DNA of 64,000 nucleotides from Woeseiaceae bacterium (GTDB lineage Bacteria; Pseudomonadota; Gammaproteobacteria; Steroidobacterales; Woeseiaceae), in the NCBI GenBank assembly GCA_028279985.1, contig JANQMR010000023.1, forward strand, positions 154,550 to 218,549, given 5' to 3'. Under the pieces are notes generated by a model. The model had not been told where the DNA came from. It saw only the letters and a program-made list of their open reading frames with translations, and ran no database searches. Shown here in pieces: positions 1 to 8,947 of the stretch. Position 1 is the stretch's first letter; the number at the start of each line of letters is the position of its first letter. A program made the position numbers and the translations under genes.

Positions 1-227
1 TCACCGGCGGCATGCTCGAAGTACAACCGCACCAGGTGACCGTGCTAGCCGACACGGCCTTGCGCGGCGAGCAGCTCGACGAGGCGGCGGCGCTGGCCGC
101 GCAGCAGGAAGCCGAGGAGGCGCTCAAAGGCGCGTCCGAGGAAACCGATCTGGCGCGCGCCCAGCAGGAACTTGCAGAAGCACGCGCGCGTTACCGTGCT
201 GCACAAAAACTCAAGGGCAAGCGCTGA
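1..227 (+). CDS. atpC: ATP synthase epsilon subunit, C-terminal part
   Basis: This is the 3' end of the F0F1 ATP synthase epsilon subunit; the 5' end lies outside the window. The readable part starts with a GG-hydrophobic stretch and the beta-sandwich end (LEVQPHQVTVLADTA). It is followed by the two-helix C-terminal domain rich in Ala, Glu and Gln (EAAALAAQQEAEEAL, then ARAQQELAEARARYR) and a basic tail. This helical pair is the part of epsilon that contacts gamma and inhibits ATP hydrolysis. Its place just before glmU matches the common gammaproteobacterial order atp operon - glmU - glmS. Confidence 0.9.
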   Translation, partial: TGGMLEVQPHQVTVLADTALRGEQLDEAAALAAQQEAEEALKGASEETDLARAQQELAEARARYRAAQKLKGKR

Positions 228-245
228 TCGCTGGCTGATTGCCGA

Positions 246-372
246 TCGCCGGTCGCCGGTCGCCGGTCGCCGGTCCGGGGGGAGCCGGGGGTGCTCGAGT
301 TCCTCGATCTCACCGATTCGCCCGATCGATTCGCCCGATCGATTCGCCCGACTGATCGGCCCGACTGATTGG
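246..372. repeat. Two short tandem repeat tracts between atpC and glmU
   Basis: About four copies of a 7-base unit (CGCCGGT) lie at 246-274. A second tract at about 313-372 repeats a unit close to CGATTCGCCCGAT, ending in a variant CGACTGATCGGCC. The 250 bases between atpC and glmU hold no gene that I can support. The repeats look like slippage products, not a structured element. Confidence 0.7.
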
Positions 373-477
373 CGTGTCGAGTCTCACCCGCCGACCGGGC
401 TTTCTCGAATCTGCGTCACAGCGGCCTGAAATCCGGTTGCGGTATCATTCCCGCGCAGCGGTCACGGAGATTCCGGC

Positions 478-1851
478 TTGGGCTTGAGCATCGTCATCCT
501 CGCGGCGGGTCAGGGCACCCGCATGCGATCCCGTCTGCCGAAGGTCATGCAGCCCCTGGCCGGCCGGCCGCTGTTGCGCCACGTCGTCGATACCGCGATG
601 TCGCTGGCAGCCGGCGACGTCTGTATCGTCTACGGCCACGGCGGCGACAGGGTCAAAGCCGCCTTCGCCGGGGACGGGCTGCGCTGGGCGCTGCAGGCTG
701 AGCAATACGGCACCGGGCATGCCGCGCAGCAGGCGATGCCCGGCACCCCGGACGGCAACCGCGTGCTGATCCTGTTTGGTGACGTGCCGCTGCTGCGGCC
801 GCAGACCCTCGAGGCTCTGATCGCCGAAACCGGCGTCGACGAAATGTCGGTGTTGACCGTGGATCTCGCCGATCCGACCGGTTACGGGCGCATTCTGCGG
901 AGTGAGGGCCGTGTCACCGGCATCGTCGAACAAGAGGATGCCACCGAGGTCGAGCGCGCAATCTCCGAAATCAACACCGGCGTCATGCTCTGCCCGGCCG
1001 GGCGGCTGAAAGCCTGGCTGGCCGCGCTAGAGAGCGACAACGCACAAGGGGAATATTATCTGACCGACGTGATTACGATGGCGGCGGCGGACGGCGTGAT
1101 CGTCAACGGAATCGAGGCGGCGGACGAGGAGGAAGTCATGGGAATCAACGACAAACAGCAACTCGCGGCCGCCGAACGCGCGCTGCAGGCGCGACTCGCC
1201 GACGAGCTGATGCGTGACGGCGTCGGCTTCGCCGATCCGGCACGGGTCGATATCCGCGGCAAGCTGACCTGCGGGGCCGACGTATTCATCGACGTCAACG
1301 CCGTGTTCGAAGGCGACGTGACGCTCGGCGACGGCGTGCGTATCGAATCGAACAATCTGATCCGCGACAGCGTCATCGGCGCCGGTACCGTCATACACCC
1401 CAACTGCCACATCGAGGGATCACGCACCGGCGCGGACTGTGAGCTCGGCCCGTTCGCGAGGCTGCGTCCCGGCGCGGAGCTCGCCGACAAAGTCAAAATC
1501 GGCAACTTCGTCGAGGTCAAAAAGAGCGTCATCGCGGACGGCAGCAAGGTCAATCACCTGACCTACATCGGCGACACCGACATCGGCACCGGCGTCAACG
1601 TCGGCGCCGGCACGATCGTCTGCAACTATGACGGCGTCAACAAACACCGGACCGTCATTGGCGACGAGGCCTTCATCGGCTCGGGCGTCAATCTGGTTGC
1701 ACCGGTCGAGGTGGGCAGGAGCGCGACGATCGGCGCCGGATCGACGATCACCAGGTCCGCGCCCGAGGGCGACCTGACGCTCGAACGTTCCAAGCAGGTA
1801 ACGGTCAAGGGCTGGAAGCGTCCCGTCAAGCAAGCCGGGCCCGGGGAGTAA
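478..1851 (+). CDS. glmU: Bifunctional UDP-N-acetylglucosamine pyrophosphorylase / glucosamine-1-phosphate N-acetyltransferase
   Basis: GlmU makes UDP-GlcNAc in the cytoplasm for peptidoglycan and LPS. It acetylates glucosamine-1-phosphate with acetyl-CoA and then couples the product to UTP. The N-terminal uridylyltransferase domain shows LAAGQGTRM near residues 8-16 followed by LPK. The C-terminal half (from about residue 250) is a left-handed beta helix with hexapeptide repeats, including GNFVEVK and [13 protein letters not shown]. Length 457 is normal. The start is TTG at 478 with GGAG at 466-469; a second TTG at 484 would give MSIVILAAG and cannot be excluded. glmS follows after 5 bases, so the two are one operon. 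Confidence 0.97.
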   Translation: MGLSIVILAAGQGTRMRSRLPKVMQPLAGRPLLRHVVDTAMSLAAGDVCIVYGHGGDRVKAAFAGDGLRWALQAEQYGTGHAAQQAMPGTPDGNRVLILFGDVPLLRPQTLEALIAETGVDEMSVLTVDLADPTGYGRILRSEGRVTGIVEQEDATEVERAISEINTGVMLCPAGRLKAWLAALESDNAQGEYYLTDVITMAAADGVIVNGIEAADEEEVMGINDKQQLAAAERALQARLADELMRDGVGFADPARVDIRGKLTCGADVFIDVNAVFEGDVTLGDGVRIESNNLIRDSVIGAGTVIHPNCHIEGSRTGADCELGPFARLRPGAELADKVKIGNFVEVKKSVIADGSKVNHLTYIGDTDIGTGVNVGAGTIVCNYDGVNKHRTVIGDEAFIGSGVNLVAPVEVGRSATIGAGSTITRSAPEGDLTLERSKQVTVKGWKRPVKQAGPGE

Positions 1852-1856
1852 GGACG

Positions 1857-3689
1857 ATGTGCGGTATTGTCGGCGCCATCGGAGAACGCAACATCGTTCC
1901 GATACTCGTGGAGGGACTGCGCCGGCTCGAGTACCGGGGTTACGACTCCGCCGGTGTGGCGGTGCTGAAGGACGACCAGTCGATCGGTTTGTGTAAGACC
2001 GTCGGCAAGGTCGCGGAACTCGACGACAAGCTCGAGGCCAGCCCGTTACGCGGGATGCTCGGGGTTGCGCACACCCGCTGGGCAACTCACGGCGGCGTCA
2101 CCGAAGCCAATGCCCATCCGCACCTGTCCGGCGACCGGGTTGCGGTGATCCACAACGGCATCATCGAGAACTACCAGGAGATCAAGGACGAGTTGCTCGC
2201 CAAGGGTTACGAGTTTTTGTCGGAAACCGACACCGAGGTCGCCGCACACCTGGTGCACGATTTTCTCGAGCAGGGCTCGAGCCTGGTCGAAGCCGTGCAG
2301 CAGTCGGTGGCGCGATTTACCGGCGCGTTTGCCTTGCTGGTGTTCGACGCCGAAGATCCGGATCGCATCGTCGTCAGCCGGGTTGCGAGCCCCCTGGTGA
2401 TCGGCCTTGGCATCGGAGAGAACTTTGTCGCCAGCGGCGTGCCCGCCCTGCTGCCGGTCACCCAACGTTTCATTTATCTCGAGCAGGGCGATATTGCGGA
2501 GATCACCCGCGACGCGGTCAGGGTCGTCGGCGCCGACGGCAAGGCGGCCGAGCGCGAGGTCAACGAGACCCAGTGGACCAGCGACGCCGCCGAGAAGGGC
2601 CCGTATCGCCATTTCATGCTCAAGGAGATCTTCGAGCAACCCAGCGCGCTCGCGGATACGCTATACGGACGTATCGAAAGCGGCCACGTCGTTGCCGAGT
2701 CGCTGGGGCCGCAGGCGGCGAAAATGCTGGCCGAGGTCGAGCACATCCACGTGGTCGCCTGCGGTACCAGTTACCACGCCGGCTGTGTCGGAAAATACTG
2801 GCTGGAATCGCTGGCGGGCGTTACCTGCCAGGTCGAGATCGCCAGCGAATACCGTTATCGCAAGGTCGTGGTGCCACCGAAAACGCTGTTTTTGACCCTG
2901 TCCCAGTCGGGTGAGACGGCCGATACCCTGGAGGCGCTCAGGATCGCCAAACAGGCGGGGTATATCGGGACGCTGACGGTTTGCAACAGCGCCCACAGCT
3001 CGATGGTGCGCGAGTCCGATCTGACCATGATGACCCAGGCTGGGCCCGAGATAGGCGTCGCGAGCACCAAGGCGTTCACGACCCAGCTCCTGTCGATGTT
3101 GATCGTGACCCTGATGCTGGCGCGGCAACGCGGGATGAGTGTGGAAAAGGAAGCCGAGTTCATCCCCTATGTCATGCATACGGCCGTCGCCGTCGAGGAG
3201 GCGCTGGCGATGAGCGACGGTCTCAAGCTCCTCGCCGAGGACTTCGCCGAAAAACATCACACGCTGTTTCTAGGCCGCGGGCCGATGTGGCCGATCGCGA
3301 TGGAGGGCGCGCTCAAGCTTAAGGAGATTTCCTACATCCACGCCGAGGCGTACGCGGCCGGCGAGCTCAAACACGGCCCGCTGGCGCTGATCGACGAGGA
3401 CATGCCGGTGGTGGTCGTGGCGCCCAACAACGACCTGCTCGACAAGCTCAAGTCGAACATGCAGGTCGTGCGTGCGCGCGGCGGTCAGTTATACGTATTC
3501 GCCGACCGGCAAACGGGTATCGAAAACGAAGACGGTATGACCGTGATCGGCATGCCGCACGCCGACCGCCTGATCGCGCCGATCGTGTACACGGTGCCGC
3601 TGCAGTTGCTCGCTTACCACGTCGCCGTGCTCAAGGGCACCGACGTGGACCAGCCGCGGAATCTGGCGAAGTCGGTGACGGTGGAGTGA
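1857..3689 (+). CDS. glmS: Glutamine-fructose-6-phosphate aminotransferase (isomerizing)
   Basis: GlmS makes glucosamine-6-phosphate from fructose-6-phosphate and glutamine, the first step toward UDP-GlcNAc. Cys2 of MCGIVGAIG is the N-terminal nucleophile of the glutaminase domain. Two SIS isomerase domains follow ([24 protein letters not shown], then [20 protein letters not shown]). Length 610 is typical. The C-terminus [17 protein letters not shown] is the conserved end that TnsD of Tn7 recognises at DNA level in other bacteria. No glmS ribozyme is expected in this group and none was seen; glmU lies directly upstream. Confidence 0.97.
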   Translation: MCGIVGAIGERNIVPILVEGLRRLEYRGYDSAGVAVLKDDQSIGLCKTVGKVAELDDKLEASPLRGMLGVAHTRWATHGGVTEANAHPHLSGDRVAVIHNGIIENYQEIKDELLAKGYEFLSETDTEVAAHLVHDFLEQGSSLVEAVQQSVARFTGAFALLVFDAEDPDRIVVSRVASPLVIGLGIGENFVASGVPALLPVTQRFIYLEQGDIAEITRDAVRVVGADGKAAEREVNETQWTSDAAEKGPYRHFMLKEIFEQPSALADTLYGRIESGHVVAESLGPQAAKMLAEVEHIHVVACGTSYHAGCVGKYWLESLAGVTCQVEIASEYRYRKVVVPPKTLFLTLSQSGETADTLEALRIAKQAGYIGTLTVCNSAHSSMVRESDLTMMTQAGPEIGVASTKAFTTQLLSMLIVTLMLARQRGMSVEKEAEFIPYVMHTAVAVEEALAMSDGLKLLAEDFAEKHHTLFLGRGPMWPIAMEGALKLKEISYIHAEAYAAGELKHGPLALIDEDMPVVVVAPNNDLLDKLKSNMQVVRARGGQLYVFADRQTGIENEDGMTVIGMPHADRLIAPIVYTVPLQLLAYHVAVLKGTDVDQPRNLAKSVTVE

Positions 3690-3720
3690 GTTGAACTTGG
3701 ATAATGTTTGCTTTTTGATA
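3655..3720 (+). other. Putative attTn7 region at the glmS 3' end
   Basis: The last codons of glmS are intact and encode the strongly conserved [12 protein letters not shown] end. Tn7 and related elements use this DNA and insert about 25 bases after the stop codon. Accessory DNA begins right after the stop here, with a visible shift to AT-rich sequence. No Tn7 transposition genes or end repeats were recognised, so use of the site is inferred from position alone. Confidence 0.45.
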
Positions 3721-3820
3721 ACTACTCAAAGTACCGAAATGCAGTAACAAAGTGTTGAAGACAGAAGATGACTTATCAATTTTAATTAGGATCGTCGATT
3801 CAGGTGGAATTTGTCGAATG

Positions 3821-3850
3821 CGATAAATTCCCAATCGATAAATTCCCAAC
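3821..3850. repeat. Two adjacent copies of a 15-base unit
   Basis: CGATAAATTCCCAA occurs at 3821-3834 and again at 3836-3849, separated by one base. It lies in the AT-rich 203-base gap between glmS and the first island gene, about 45 bases before that gene. It could be a paired protein-binding site or simple duplication. Confidence 0.5.
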
Positions 3851-3892
3851 CAGCTTTGCGTCAGTGACCGAAAAACTGGTGGAGCTATATAG

Positions 3893-4249
3893 ATGACAGC
3901 GGCAGTCGTTGCCAATTTTCAAGCAGGTTGGACTGGCGGTTTAGACGGGATAAGCGAGTCTGCGCAGCAAATCCGATACTCATATGAAAGTTCGGACGAT
4001 CGCGCGGAATCAGCTCGCGCATTTGAGCAATCTGACTTTCAGAAGGATCTGATTCGACTCTATTCAGAGTGCGGCGCCCCAAACTGGGATGGATATGGTG
4101 TGAGTTCACTGTCGATAAACGCGATTTTGCGGGCGGCCCAACTCGCTTGGCTTGTTTCACCGGAAGACCTGCCGACCGGGATTGCACCAGAAGTGGATGG
4201 AGAGGTCGCACTTGAATGGATAGGTCACGACGAGACGTGGCTAATGTGA
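3893..4249 (+). CDS. Small protein with NWDG motif, function unknown
   Basis: This 118-residue protein has no signal peptide or membrane segment. It contains the motif NWDGYG at residues 64-69, followed by a predicted helix and the segment PEVDGEVALEWIG near the C-terminus. The pair NWDGxG plus GEIALEW is a recurring signature of small uncharacterised proteins in accessory regions. Many relatives that I recall continue for 20-40 residues after ALEW, so this copy may be shortened at its C-terminus. It starts with ATG at 3893 after GTGGAGC. It is the first gene after glmS and lies 72 bases upstream of the TIGR04255-like gene, with which it may function. No function is proposed. Confidence 0.65.
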   Translation: MTAAVVANFQAGWTGGLDGISESAQQIRYSYESSDDRAESARAFEQSDFQKDLIRLYSECGAPNWDGYGVSSLSINAILRAAQLAWLVSPEDLPTGIAPEVDGEVALEWIGHDETWLM

Positions 4250-4274
4250 ACCCCCTCGCCAAAATCGCATCATA

Positions 4275-4296
4275 TTTGTGTAATTCTGTGTATAAT
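4275..4296 (+). promoter_or_regulatory. Candidate promoter for the TIGR04255-like operon
   Basis: A perfect TATAAT -10 box lies at 4291-4296 with TGTG directly before it, but no good -35 box at normal spacing. It is 26 bases upstream of ATG 4322, which has a strong GAGGGGG ribosome-binding site (4309-4315). CCCCCTC at 4251-4257 is the inverse of that site and could pair with it, hiding it in a read-through transcript. Confidence 0.45.
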
Positions 4297-4321
4297 TTCT
4301 GGGCGACTGAGGGGGCACCAG

Positions 4322-5104
4322 ATGGGTGAATATCGAAAGCTGGCAAGACAGCCACTGGTCTTCGCATTGGCCGAATTTCGGTTCTCACAGATTCTTCAGA
4401 TAGACGAGTATATTCCGCAGTACCAAGAGTCGCTTCGAAAACCCTACCCGCTGTTCGAGGTCATGCAAGAGCATGCCTTTCAGGTCAAAGAAAAAGCACT
4501 AGATCTGAAGCTGAAAGCACGCTGGGCGTTCTTGTCCGCTGATCGGCGAAATGTCGTTACGCTCGATCAGGATCGTCTGATCTTCTTCACCACGGACTAT
4601 CCCAGATTTGAAGGTTTCGCCAGGTCGTGTTTGGGCGCACTGCGTCCGTTTGTTGAGTTGGTTAATCCGGAACTCTTGCTGCGGATCGGATTGCGCTACG
4701 GCGACCTGATCAAAATCGCCGATGGTGAAGCCTTGGAAGAGTACGTGGATCCGTATTTTGATTACCCGAAGCTAGCGAAGCCACTCGGAACGCCCGAGTA
4801 CCAGCGCGACGAAGTCGGCATAAGAACAGACGTTGGACGATTGCTGATTCGGTCAATCTACGGCAACACAAACCTTGTCAGTTTGCCGGACATTCAGGGA
4901 ATTCCAGGTTTGCCGCAACCGGAAAAAGAGGTGTCCAGTCGAGTTATTCTTGATTTTGACCACGTTTGGTCGGCCGATGAAAAAAAGCCTCAGCAGTTTG
5001 GCCTTGAACTCATTGAGGATATTCTTAATCGGTTGCATAAAACTGCACGTGAGGCATTTTGGCGGATAACTACAGATGAAGCTAAGGACGAGAAATGGAA
5101 TTGA
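4322..5104 (+). CDS. TIGR04255 family protein
   Basis: This 260-residue soluble protein begins with LARQPLVFALAEFRFS, the typical N-terminal strand pattern of the sporadically distributed TIGR04255 family. It goes on with alternating strands such as VTLDQDRLIFFTTDYPRFEGF, LLRIGLRYGDLI and the late VILDFDHVWS. Length is usual for the family. The family has no proven biochemical role; it is scattered across bacteria in accessory regions. The start has an excellent GAGGGGG site. The gene overlaps the next one by 10 bases, so they are probably translated together. Base use is much more AT-rich than in glmS, which suggests horizontal origin. Confidence 0.7.
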   Translation: MGEYRKLARQPLVFALAEFRFSQILQIDEYIPQYQESLRKPYPLFEVMQEHAFQVKEKALDLKLKARWAFLSADRRNVVTLDQDRLIFFTTDYPRFEGFARSCLGALRPFVELVNPELLLRIGLRYGDLIKIADGEALEEYVDPYFDYPKLAKPLGTPEYQRDEVGIRTDVGRLLIRSIYGNTNLVSLPDIQGIPGLPQPEKEVSSRVILDFDHVWSADEKKPQQFGLELIEDILNRLHKTAREAFWRITTDEAKDEKWN

Positions 5105-5646
5105 TTAAAGACGACGCGTTCCAAGTGCTTCAGTCGCACACGACGTCTGGCCAGCAGCAATCCGCGATTCATGCACCGATCTCGGCGAATTGGCGTGACG
5201 CGATATTTGCCACCGAAGGCTCCGGAGGCTATCTGGTGCCGGACATTATCGTTGCGAGTACCGGGTCTCGAATCACGCTTGAGTGGCATGCGCCTGATCC
5301 ACTCGAGAGTCTGCTCGAGCGAATACAGTCGGCATTCGGACTCAACAAAGACGAGCTCGCAAAGGTCTGCAACACGACACGCAAAACTATTTACAACTGG
5401 TTGGGCGGAACGACTGAGCCCCAGGAAAGAAACCGTGAGAGGCTCTTCACCCTGGACGTGCTGGCTGACGATTGGGCAGGCGCTGGGTACTCGACTGATC
5501 GAGTTACTCTCAAACAGTCTGTTGTGGACGGGCAAAGCGTCTTCCAAATGCTCTGCGAGGACCCAATAGACAGTGATCTGGTGCTGTTCGCCGGTTCACG
5601 CGTTGCGTTACAGGATAGGCGCTCGCCATTGGCGGATCCGTACTAA
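5095..5646 (+). CDS. Helix-turn-helix protein paired with TIGR04255 protein
   Basis: This is a 183-residue soluble protein. Residues about 70-115 form an XRE-like helix-turn-helix: LLERIQSAFGLNKDELAKV, then the recognition helix TTRKTIYNWLGG. The first 65 residues carry strands (GGYLVPDIIVAS, RITLEW), and the C-terminal part (FAGSRVALQ) is short. It starts with ATG 5095 inside the end of the TIGR04255 gene (10-base overlap). The layout resembles an operon with a DNA-binding autoregulator, as in antitoxin-type proteins, but no toxin fold is recognisable. Function is inferred only from the HTH. Confidence 0.65.
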   Translation: MELIKDDAFQVLQSHTTSGQQQSAIHAPISANWRDAIFATEGSGGYLVPDIIVASTGSRITLEWHAPDPLESLLERIQSAFGLNKDELAKVCNTTRKTIYNWLGGTTEPQERNRERLFTLDVLADDWAGAGYSTDRVTLKQSVVDGQSVFQMLCEDPIDSDLVLFAGSRVALQDRRSPLADPY

Positions 5647-5705
5647 CGGACGATCGTTCAGTTACCGATTCGAAGCATCTACGACTACGAGCGGTCGAGA
5701 AGCTA

Positions 5706-6200
5706 GTGATTCCGAAAGAGCGGTTTGCCAACGCGAGCCCTGCGAACGATAAGCGGATGCCGCGCCAGACGGCGCTCGTTTTGGCCGATTGGCTAGCGGC
5801 CCGGTATTCTCGATCCGCATTTCCCACGGCGTTCAACGATGCCGTCAGAAACAGCGATCCCTCGCAAAGGAAAATTCGCAAAATCGCCAAACGAATGAGT
5901 CCCCACACGGCCGGACTGTACTTTGAGCTCTTCCCAAATCGCGATTTGTGGTCGGGCGAAAAGTACCGCGTGAATGTACTAGCCCTCATCATCACTAGCG
6001 CCAAACCGCATCGGGGCGATGTCGAGCGAGATGTAAGCGCCATTCAGGCACTGCTCGAGGATGCGGGAATGGACGTGTCCGCAACGGTTCAGTCGCAGGA
6101 TGAGGTTTCGGTTTCGGTAATCAATCGCATGCAGCGAATGCACCTGAACGACCTATCGTTCAAAAACGACGATCCGTTGCCGCCTGGCAGTTTGCGTTAG
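5706..6200 (+). CDS. Hypothetical protein at end of TIGR04255 operon
   Basis: This is a 164-residue, basic, soluble protein that I do not recognise. It has a helical middle (RQTALVLADWLAARYS) and a later block (YRVNVLALIITSAKPHRGDVERDVSAIQALLEDAGMDV). The listed start is GTG 5706, with no good ribosome-binding site. The frame is open without a stop back to 5619, inside the end of the HTH gene, but has no ATG, GTG or TTG there. The true start may be an unusual codon, or a frameshift may have split one longer HTH protein into the two reading frames seen. It ends the small operon; a 267-base spacer follows. Confidence 0.5.
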   Translation: MIPKERFANASPANDKRMPRQTALVLADWLAARYSRSAFPTAFNDAVRNSDPSQRKIRKIAKRMSPHTAGLYFELFPNRDLWSGEKYRVNVLALIITSAKPHRGDVERDVSAIQALLEDAGMDVSATVQSQDEVSVSVINRMQRMHLNDLSFKNDDPLPPGSLR

Positions 6201-6412
6201 TCGCGTTCCCCTGACGCTGCAACAGGTCTATTACTCATCGCAATCGCTGATCCTGGCCGCGTAGACGACAGGCTCCGATCCACTCATAGAATCGGATTTA
6301 GTTGTCTAAAGAAACGGGCCACCTCTCTCGCAGGTGGGTTGGCGGTGTTCGGCGGCCTTGTGTACGTGCTATTTGGTATTGCGAGGCGACTGACTTCTGA
6401 CCGACCCGGTTA

Positions 6413-6445
6413 TTTACAGGCGGCCCAAACTTTAATAACATTCAA
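6413..6445 (+). promoter_or_regulatory. Promoter overlapped by regulon palindrome (site 1)
   Basis: TTTACA (6413-6418) and TAACAT (6436-6441) are 17 bases apart and could be -35 and -10 boxes. The -10 box lies within TTTAATAACATTCAA (6431-6445), a one-mismatch copy of the palindrome TTGAA-N5-TTCAA found at four other promoters in this island. A repressor bound there would block the promoter. The first catabolic gene starts at 6468. Confidence 0.5.
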
Positions 6446-6467
6446 AAATAAAGTTGAGGGGCGGCGC

Positions 6468-7274
6468 ATGTCCGACGCAAGAGGCAACCGTGCTGGCCGA
6501 GTGGCAGGTAAGGTGGCGGTGGTGACAGGTGCCGCCAGCGGGCTGGGTGCGGCCAGCGCGCGTCTGCTCACGGAAGAGGGTGCAACAGTCGTTATCGCGG
6601 ACGTGAATGCGAACGCCGGTCGGCGTCTTGCGGATTCGACCGGTCAGGGGTGCGTGTTTATCGAGCATGATGTAACGCAAGAGACCTCTTGGTCGAGCTT
6701 GCTCAACCAGGTTCGGGAGCGCTTCGGGAAGCTGAATATCCTGGTCAATAACGCAGGTATCGTAACGCCTGGAGATGCGGAGTCTACCGAGGTCGCGGAC
6801 TATCAGCGCATTATGGCTGTCAGCATGGACGGCGTGTTTCTTGGTTGCAAGTACGGTATCCCGCTGATGAAAAACTCCGGGCCATCGTCGATCGTCAATA
6901 TGTCGTCCATAGCCGCTTTGGTCGGAGAGTCCGTCGTCGCAGCATACTGCGCCGCCAAGGGCGCCGTCCGCGCCTATACCAAGGCGGTGGCGGTTCATTG
7001 TAGCCGCAGCGGGTATGAGATTCGCTGTAACTCGATCCACCCATCGGGCATCGATACTCCAATGGTAAGAGGATTCGCCGAAGCAATCGGAGACGCGGGC
7101 CCCACATCTGGTCCATCCGCTGATGGTCCTGCGCCCATAAGCAGTCGGTTGGGCGAGCCGAGGGACATCGCGTACGCAGTGCTTTATCTGGCTTCCGATG
7201 AATCGAAGTTCACAAACGGCGCTGAACTCGTGATTGACAATACGATCACCGTGACCGCAGGGGTCGTTCCATGA
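6468..7274 (+). CDS. SDR family NAD(P)-dependent oxidoreductase
   Basis: This is a classical short-chain dehydrogenase of 268 residues. The cofactor-binding TGAASGLG is at residues 20-27, NNAG at 94-97, the catalytic Ser near 146-147, and Tyr160 and Lys164 in YCAAK. Asp45 after strand two (VVIADV) favours NAD over NADP. The family oxidises or reduces secondary alcohols; the sequence resembles the hydroxysteroid and cyclic-alcohol dehydrogenase branch. The longer frame from 6339 lacks a ribosome-binding site, whereas ATG 6468 follows GAGGGG at 6456-6461. It is the first gene of the + strand unit ending at 13019 and overlaps hyuB by four bases (ATGA). Confidence 0.88.
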   Translation: MSDARGNRAGRVAGKVAVVTGAASGLGAASARLLTEEGATVVIADVNANAGRRLADSTGQGCVFIEHDVTQETSWSSLLNQVRERFGKLNILVNNAGIVTPGDAESTEVADYQRIMAVSMDGVFLGCKYGIPLMKNSGPSSIVNMSSIAALVGESVVAAYCAAKGAVRAYTKAVAVHCSRSGYEIRCNSIHPSGIDTPMVRGFAEAIGDAGPTSGPSADGPAPISSRLGEPRDIAYAVLYLASDESKFTNGAELVIDNTITVTAGVVP

Positions 7275-8947
7275 GTGTCGTGGAGCCACGTAGCGTTTCG
7301 TCCACAGATGCAGGAGTTCGCGCACGGTCTGTCGATTCTGTGGAAGGAGAAATATTTCGCTTTGCGACCACATCTGTCGTCGACGAGATAGAGGTTAATC
7401 TGACTCGTACTGCGTATAGCGAGCTGATCTACGAGTACAAAGACTATTGTGTCGGAATCGTGACAGCGGATTTTCAGTTACTTACACAGTCCGCCGGTAG
7501 CATGCCGATCTTTCTTGGAGATCTGGGTCCGCAAGTCCGAGACGCCGTTGATGTCATCGGTGCCGATAATCTGCAGGACGGGGACGTTTTTATCCATAAC
7601 TGGTCGGGTGTGAATGGACAGCATCTCAACCACATCGCCTGCATCGCGCCTGTCTTCGATCGAGGAGATATCGTTGCCTATATCGTGATTCGTGCGCATT
7701 GGGCAGACGTGGGCGGTAGCGCACCGACATCGCTTAGTTGGAAAGCCCGCACGATTTTCGAAGAGGGCATCCAGTATCGCGGTTTGCGCGTGGTTCGCGC
7801 GGGTAAGGTGGAGCCTGACGTTCTCGCAACGATCCAGGCAAACACGCGATCGCCGACGGAGGTGACCGGTGACCTCATGGCTCAGCTCGCCGGTTGCGGG
7901 CTGGGTTGCGCACGTTGGGACCAGCGGATCTCGACTCGGTGGTCGCGCGAGGAAATCGATGCGCTGATCGAGTTCCAGGCAGAAGAGAGTCGCCGATTGG
8001 CTCGTGAGGCGGTTCTGGAGCTGCCCGACGGCGATTATGAGGCCGCATGCCGACTCGATAACGCCGGTGTCGAGGGTACTGAACCCCTGGATCTCCACGT
8101 TTCGGTGTCGATCGAGGGAGAGAAAATAAAGGTCGATTTCTCCCGCATGCCGCCTGAAGTCCTTACTCCTGTGAACTCCGGCCTGTACGGCGGGGCAGTG
8201 AACATTGCAAAACTCGCCTTCAAGGCGCTGTGTCTCCCTGATCGCCCGGCAGACGACTGGATGTTCGATGCGCTCGAAGTCGTCGCGCCACCCGGGACTA
8301 TCGTAAGTGCGACGGCTCAAGCACCAAAGGGGTTTTGGGTGATGATACCGCCCACGGCTGTCGACTTGGTTTTGCGCGCCATTGGTAGCGTTCATCCCGA
8401 GCTGGTTCCCGCTGGGCACCACGGCACGGTGTCCGGTGTTTTCTTTACCGGGAATCGCGAGGAAAGCGGGGACTTCTGGATGGCCATCGAGTCTTACGGA
8501 GGAGGGTTTGGCGCTACTGCTTCGGAGGATGGCTACGGGCCGCTGAAGTCCTTCATCCACGGTGATAACCCCGGTATTGCGGTAGAGCTCCTGGAAGCGC
8601 GTTTTCCTTTGCGTATTCACTCGACAAGACTCCGGCGGGAAGCGGGCGGTGCGGGTCTGCATGAAGGCGGCCCCGGAATTGAACGTCTCGTGGAAGCGCT
8701 TGAGCCGATGGCGCTTCAGACTGCGTTCGACAGGACGATAGATCCGCCGTGGGGCCTCGCTGGAGGCAGCCCGGGACTGCCGGGGGAAGTGCACGTGCTG
8801 CAGCCAGGCTCGGACGATTGGATTGCCGCCAGCAAGGTAACCGGGCTCGAGCTAAAAAAGGGAGCTCTCGTTCGGATTCGAACCGCAGGCGGCGGCGGCT
8901 GGGGGCTTCCCGGGAAACAGCTTTCCGAGGAGCTTGATCGTGAGTGA
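7271..8947 (+). CDS. Hydantoinase B / oxoprolinase family protein
   Basis: The 558-residue protein matches the HyuB family (N-methylhydantoinase B, acetone carboxylase alpha). Seen are TRTAYSELIYEYKDYCVGIVTADFQLL near the N-terminus, the glycine-rich GDVFIHNWSGVNGQHLNH, VNSGLYGGAVNIAKLAFK, and the C-terminal GGSPGLPGEV and TAGGGGWG. HyuB proteins normally act with HyuA in ATP-dependent ring opening or carboxylation. Here the HyuA partner is 11 kb away in another transcription unit (20541-22580). In this cluster it may hydrolyse a lactam- or lactone-like ring or carboxylate an intermediate, which is inference. It overlaps both neighbours, so translation is coupled. Confidence 0.85.
   Translation: MSVVEPRSVSSTDAGVRARSVDSVEGEIFRFATTSVVDEIEVNLTRTAYSELIYEYKDYCVGIVTADFQLLTQSAGSMPIFLGDLGPQVRDAVDVIGADNLQDGDVFIHNWSGVNGQHLNHIACIAPVFDRGDIVAYIVIRAHWADVGGSAPTSLSWKARTIFEEGIQYRGLRVVRAGKVEPDVLATIQANTRSPTEVTGDLMAQLAGCGLGCARWDQRISTRWSREEIDALIEFQAEESRRLAREAVLELPDGDYEAACRLDNAGVEGTEPLDLHVSVSIEGEKIKVDFSRMPPEVLTPVNSGLYGGAVNIAKLAFKALCLPDRPADDWMFDALEVVAPPGTIVSATAQAPKGFWVMIPPTAVDLVLRAIGSVHPELVPAGHHGTVSGVFFTGNREESGDFWMAIESYGGGFGATASEDGYGPLKSFIHGDNPGIAVELLEARFPLRIHSTRLRREAGGAGLHEGGPGIERLVEALEPMALQTAFDRTIDPPWGLAGGSPGLPGEVHVLQPGSDDWIAASKVTGLELKKGALVRIRTAGGGGWGLPGKQLSEELDRE

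Noticed and set aside
246..372. CRISPR-like or regulatory array before glmU
   Set aside because: Units are only 7-13 bases, directly adjacent and without spacers, so they are simple tandem repeats.
6339..6467. N-terminal extension of SDR 1
   Set aside because: The extension has no ribosome-binding site, crosses the promoter and palindrome region, and is absent from the family; ATG 6468 fits better.
7478..8794. Antisense 438-residue open frame
   Set aside because: It is the mirror of hyuB; its translation is low-complexity and has no family pattern, while the + strand carries clear HyuB motifs.
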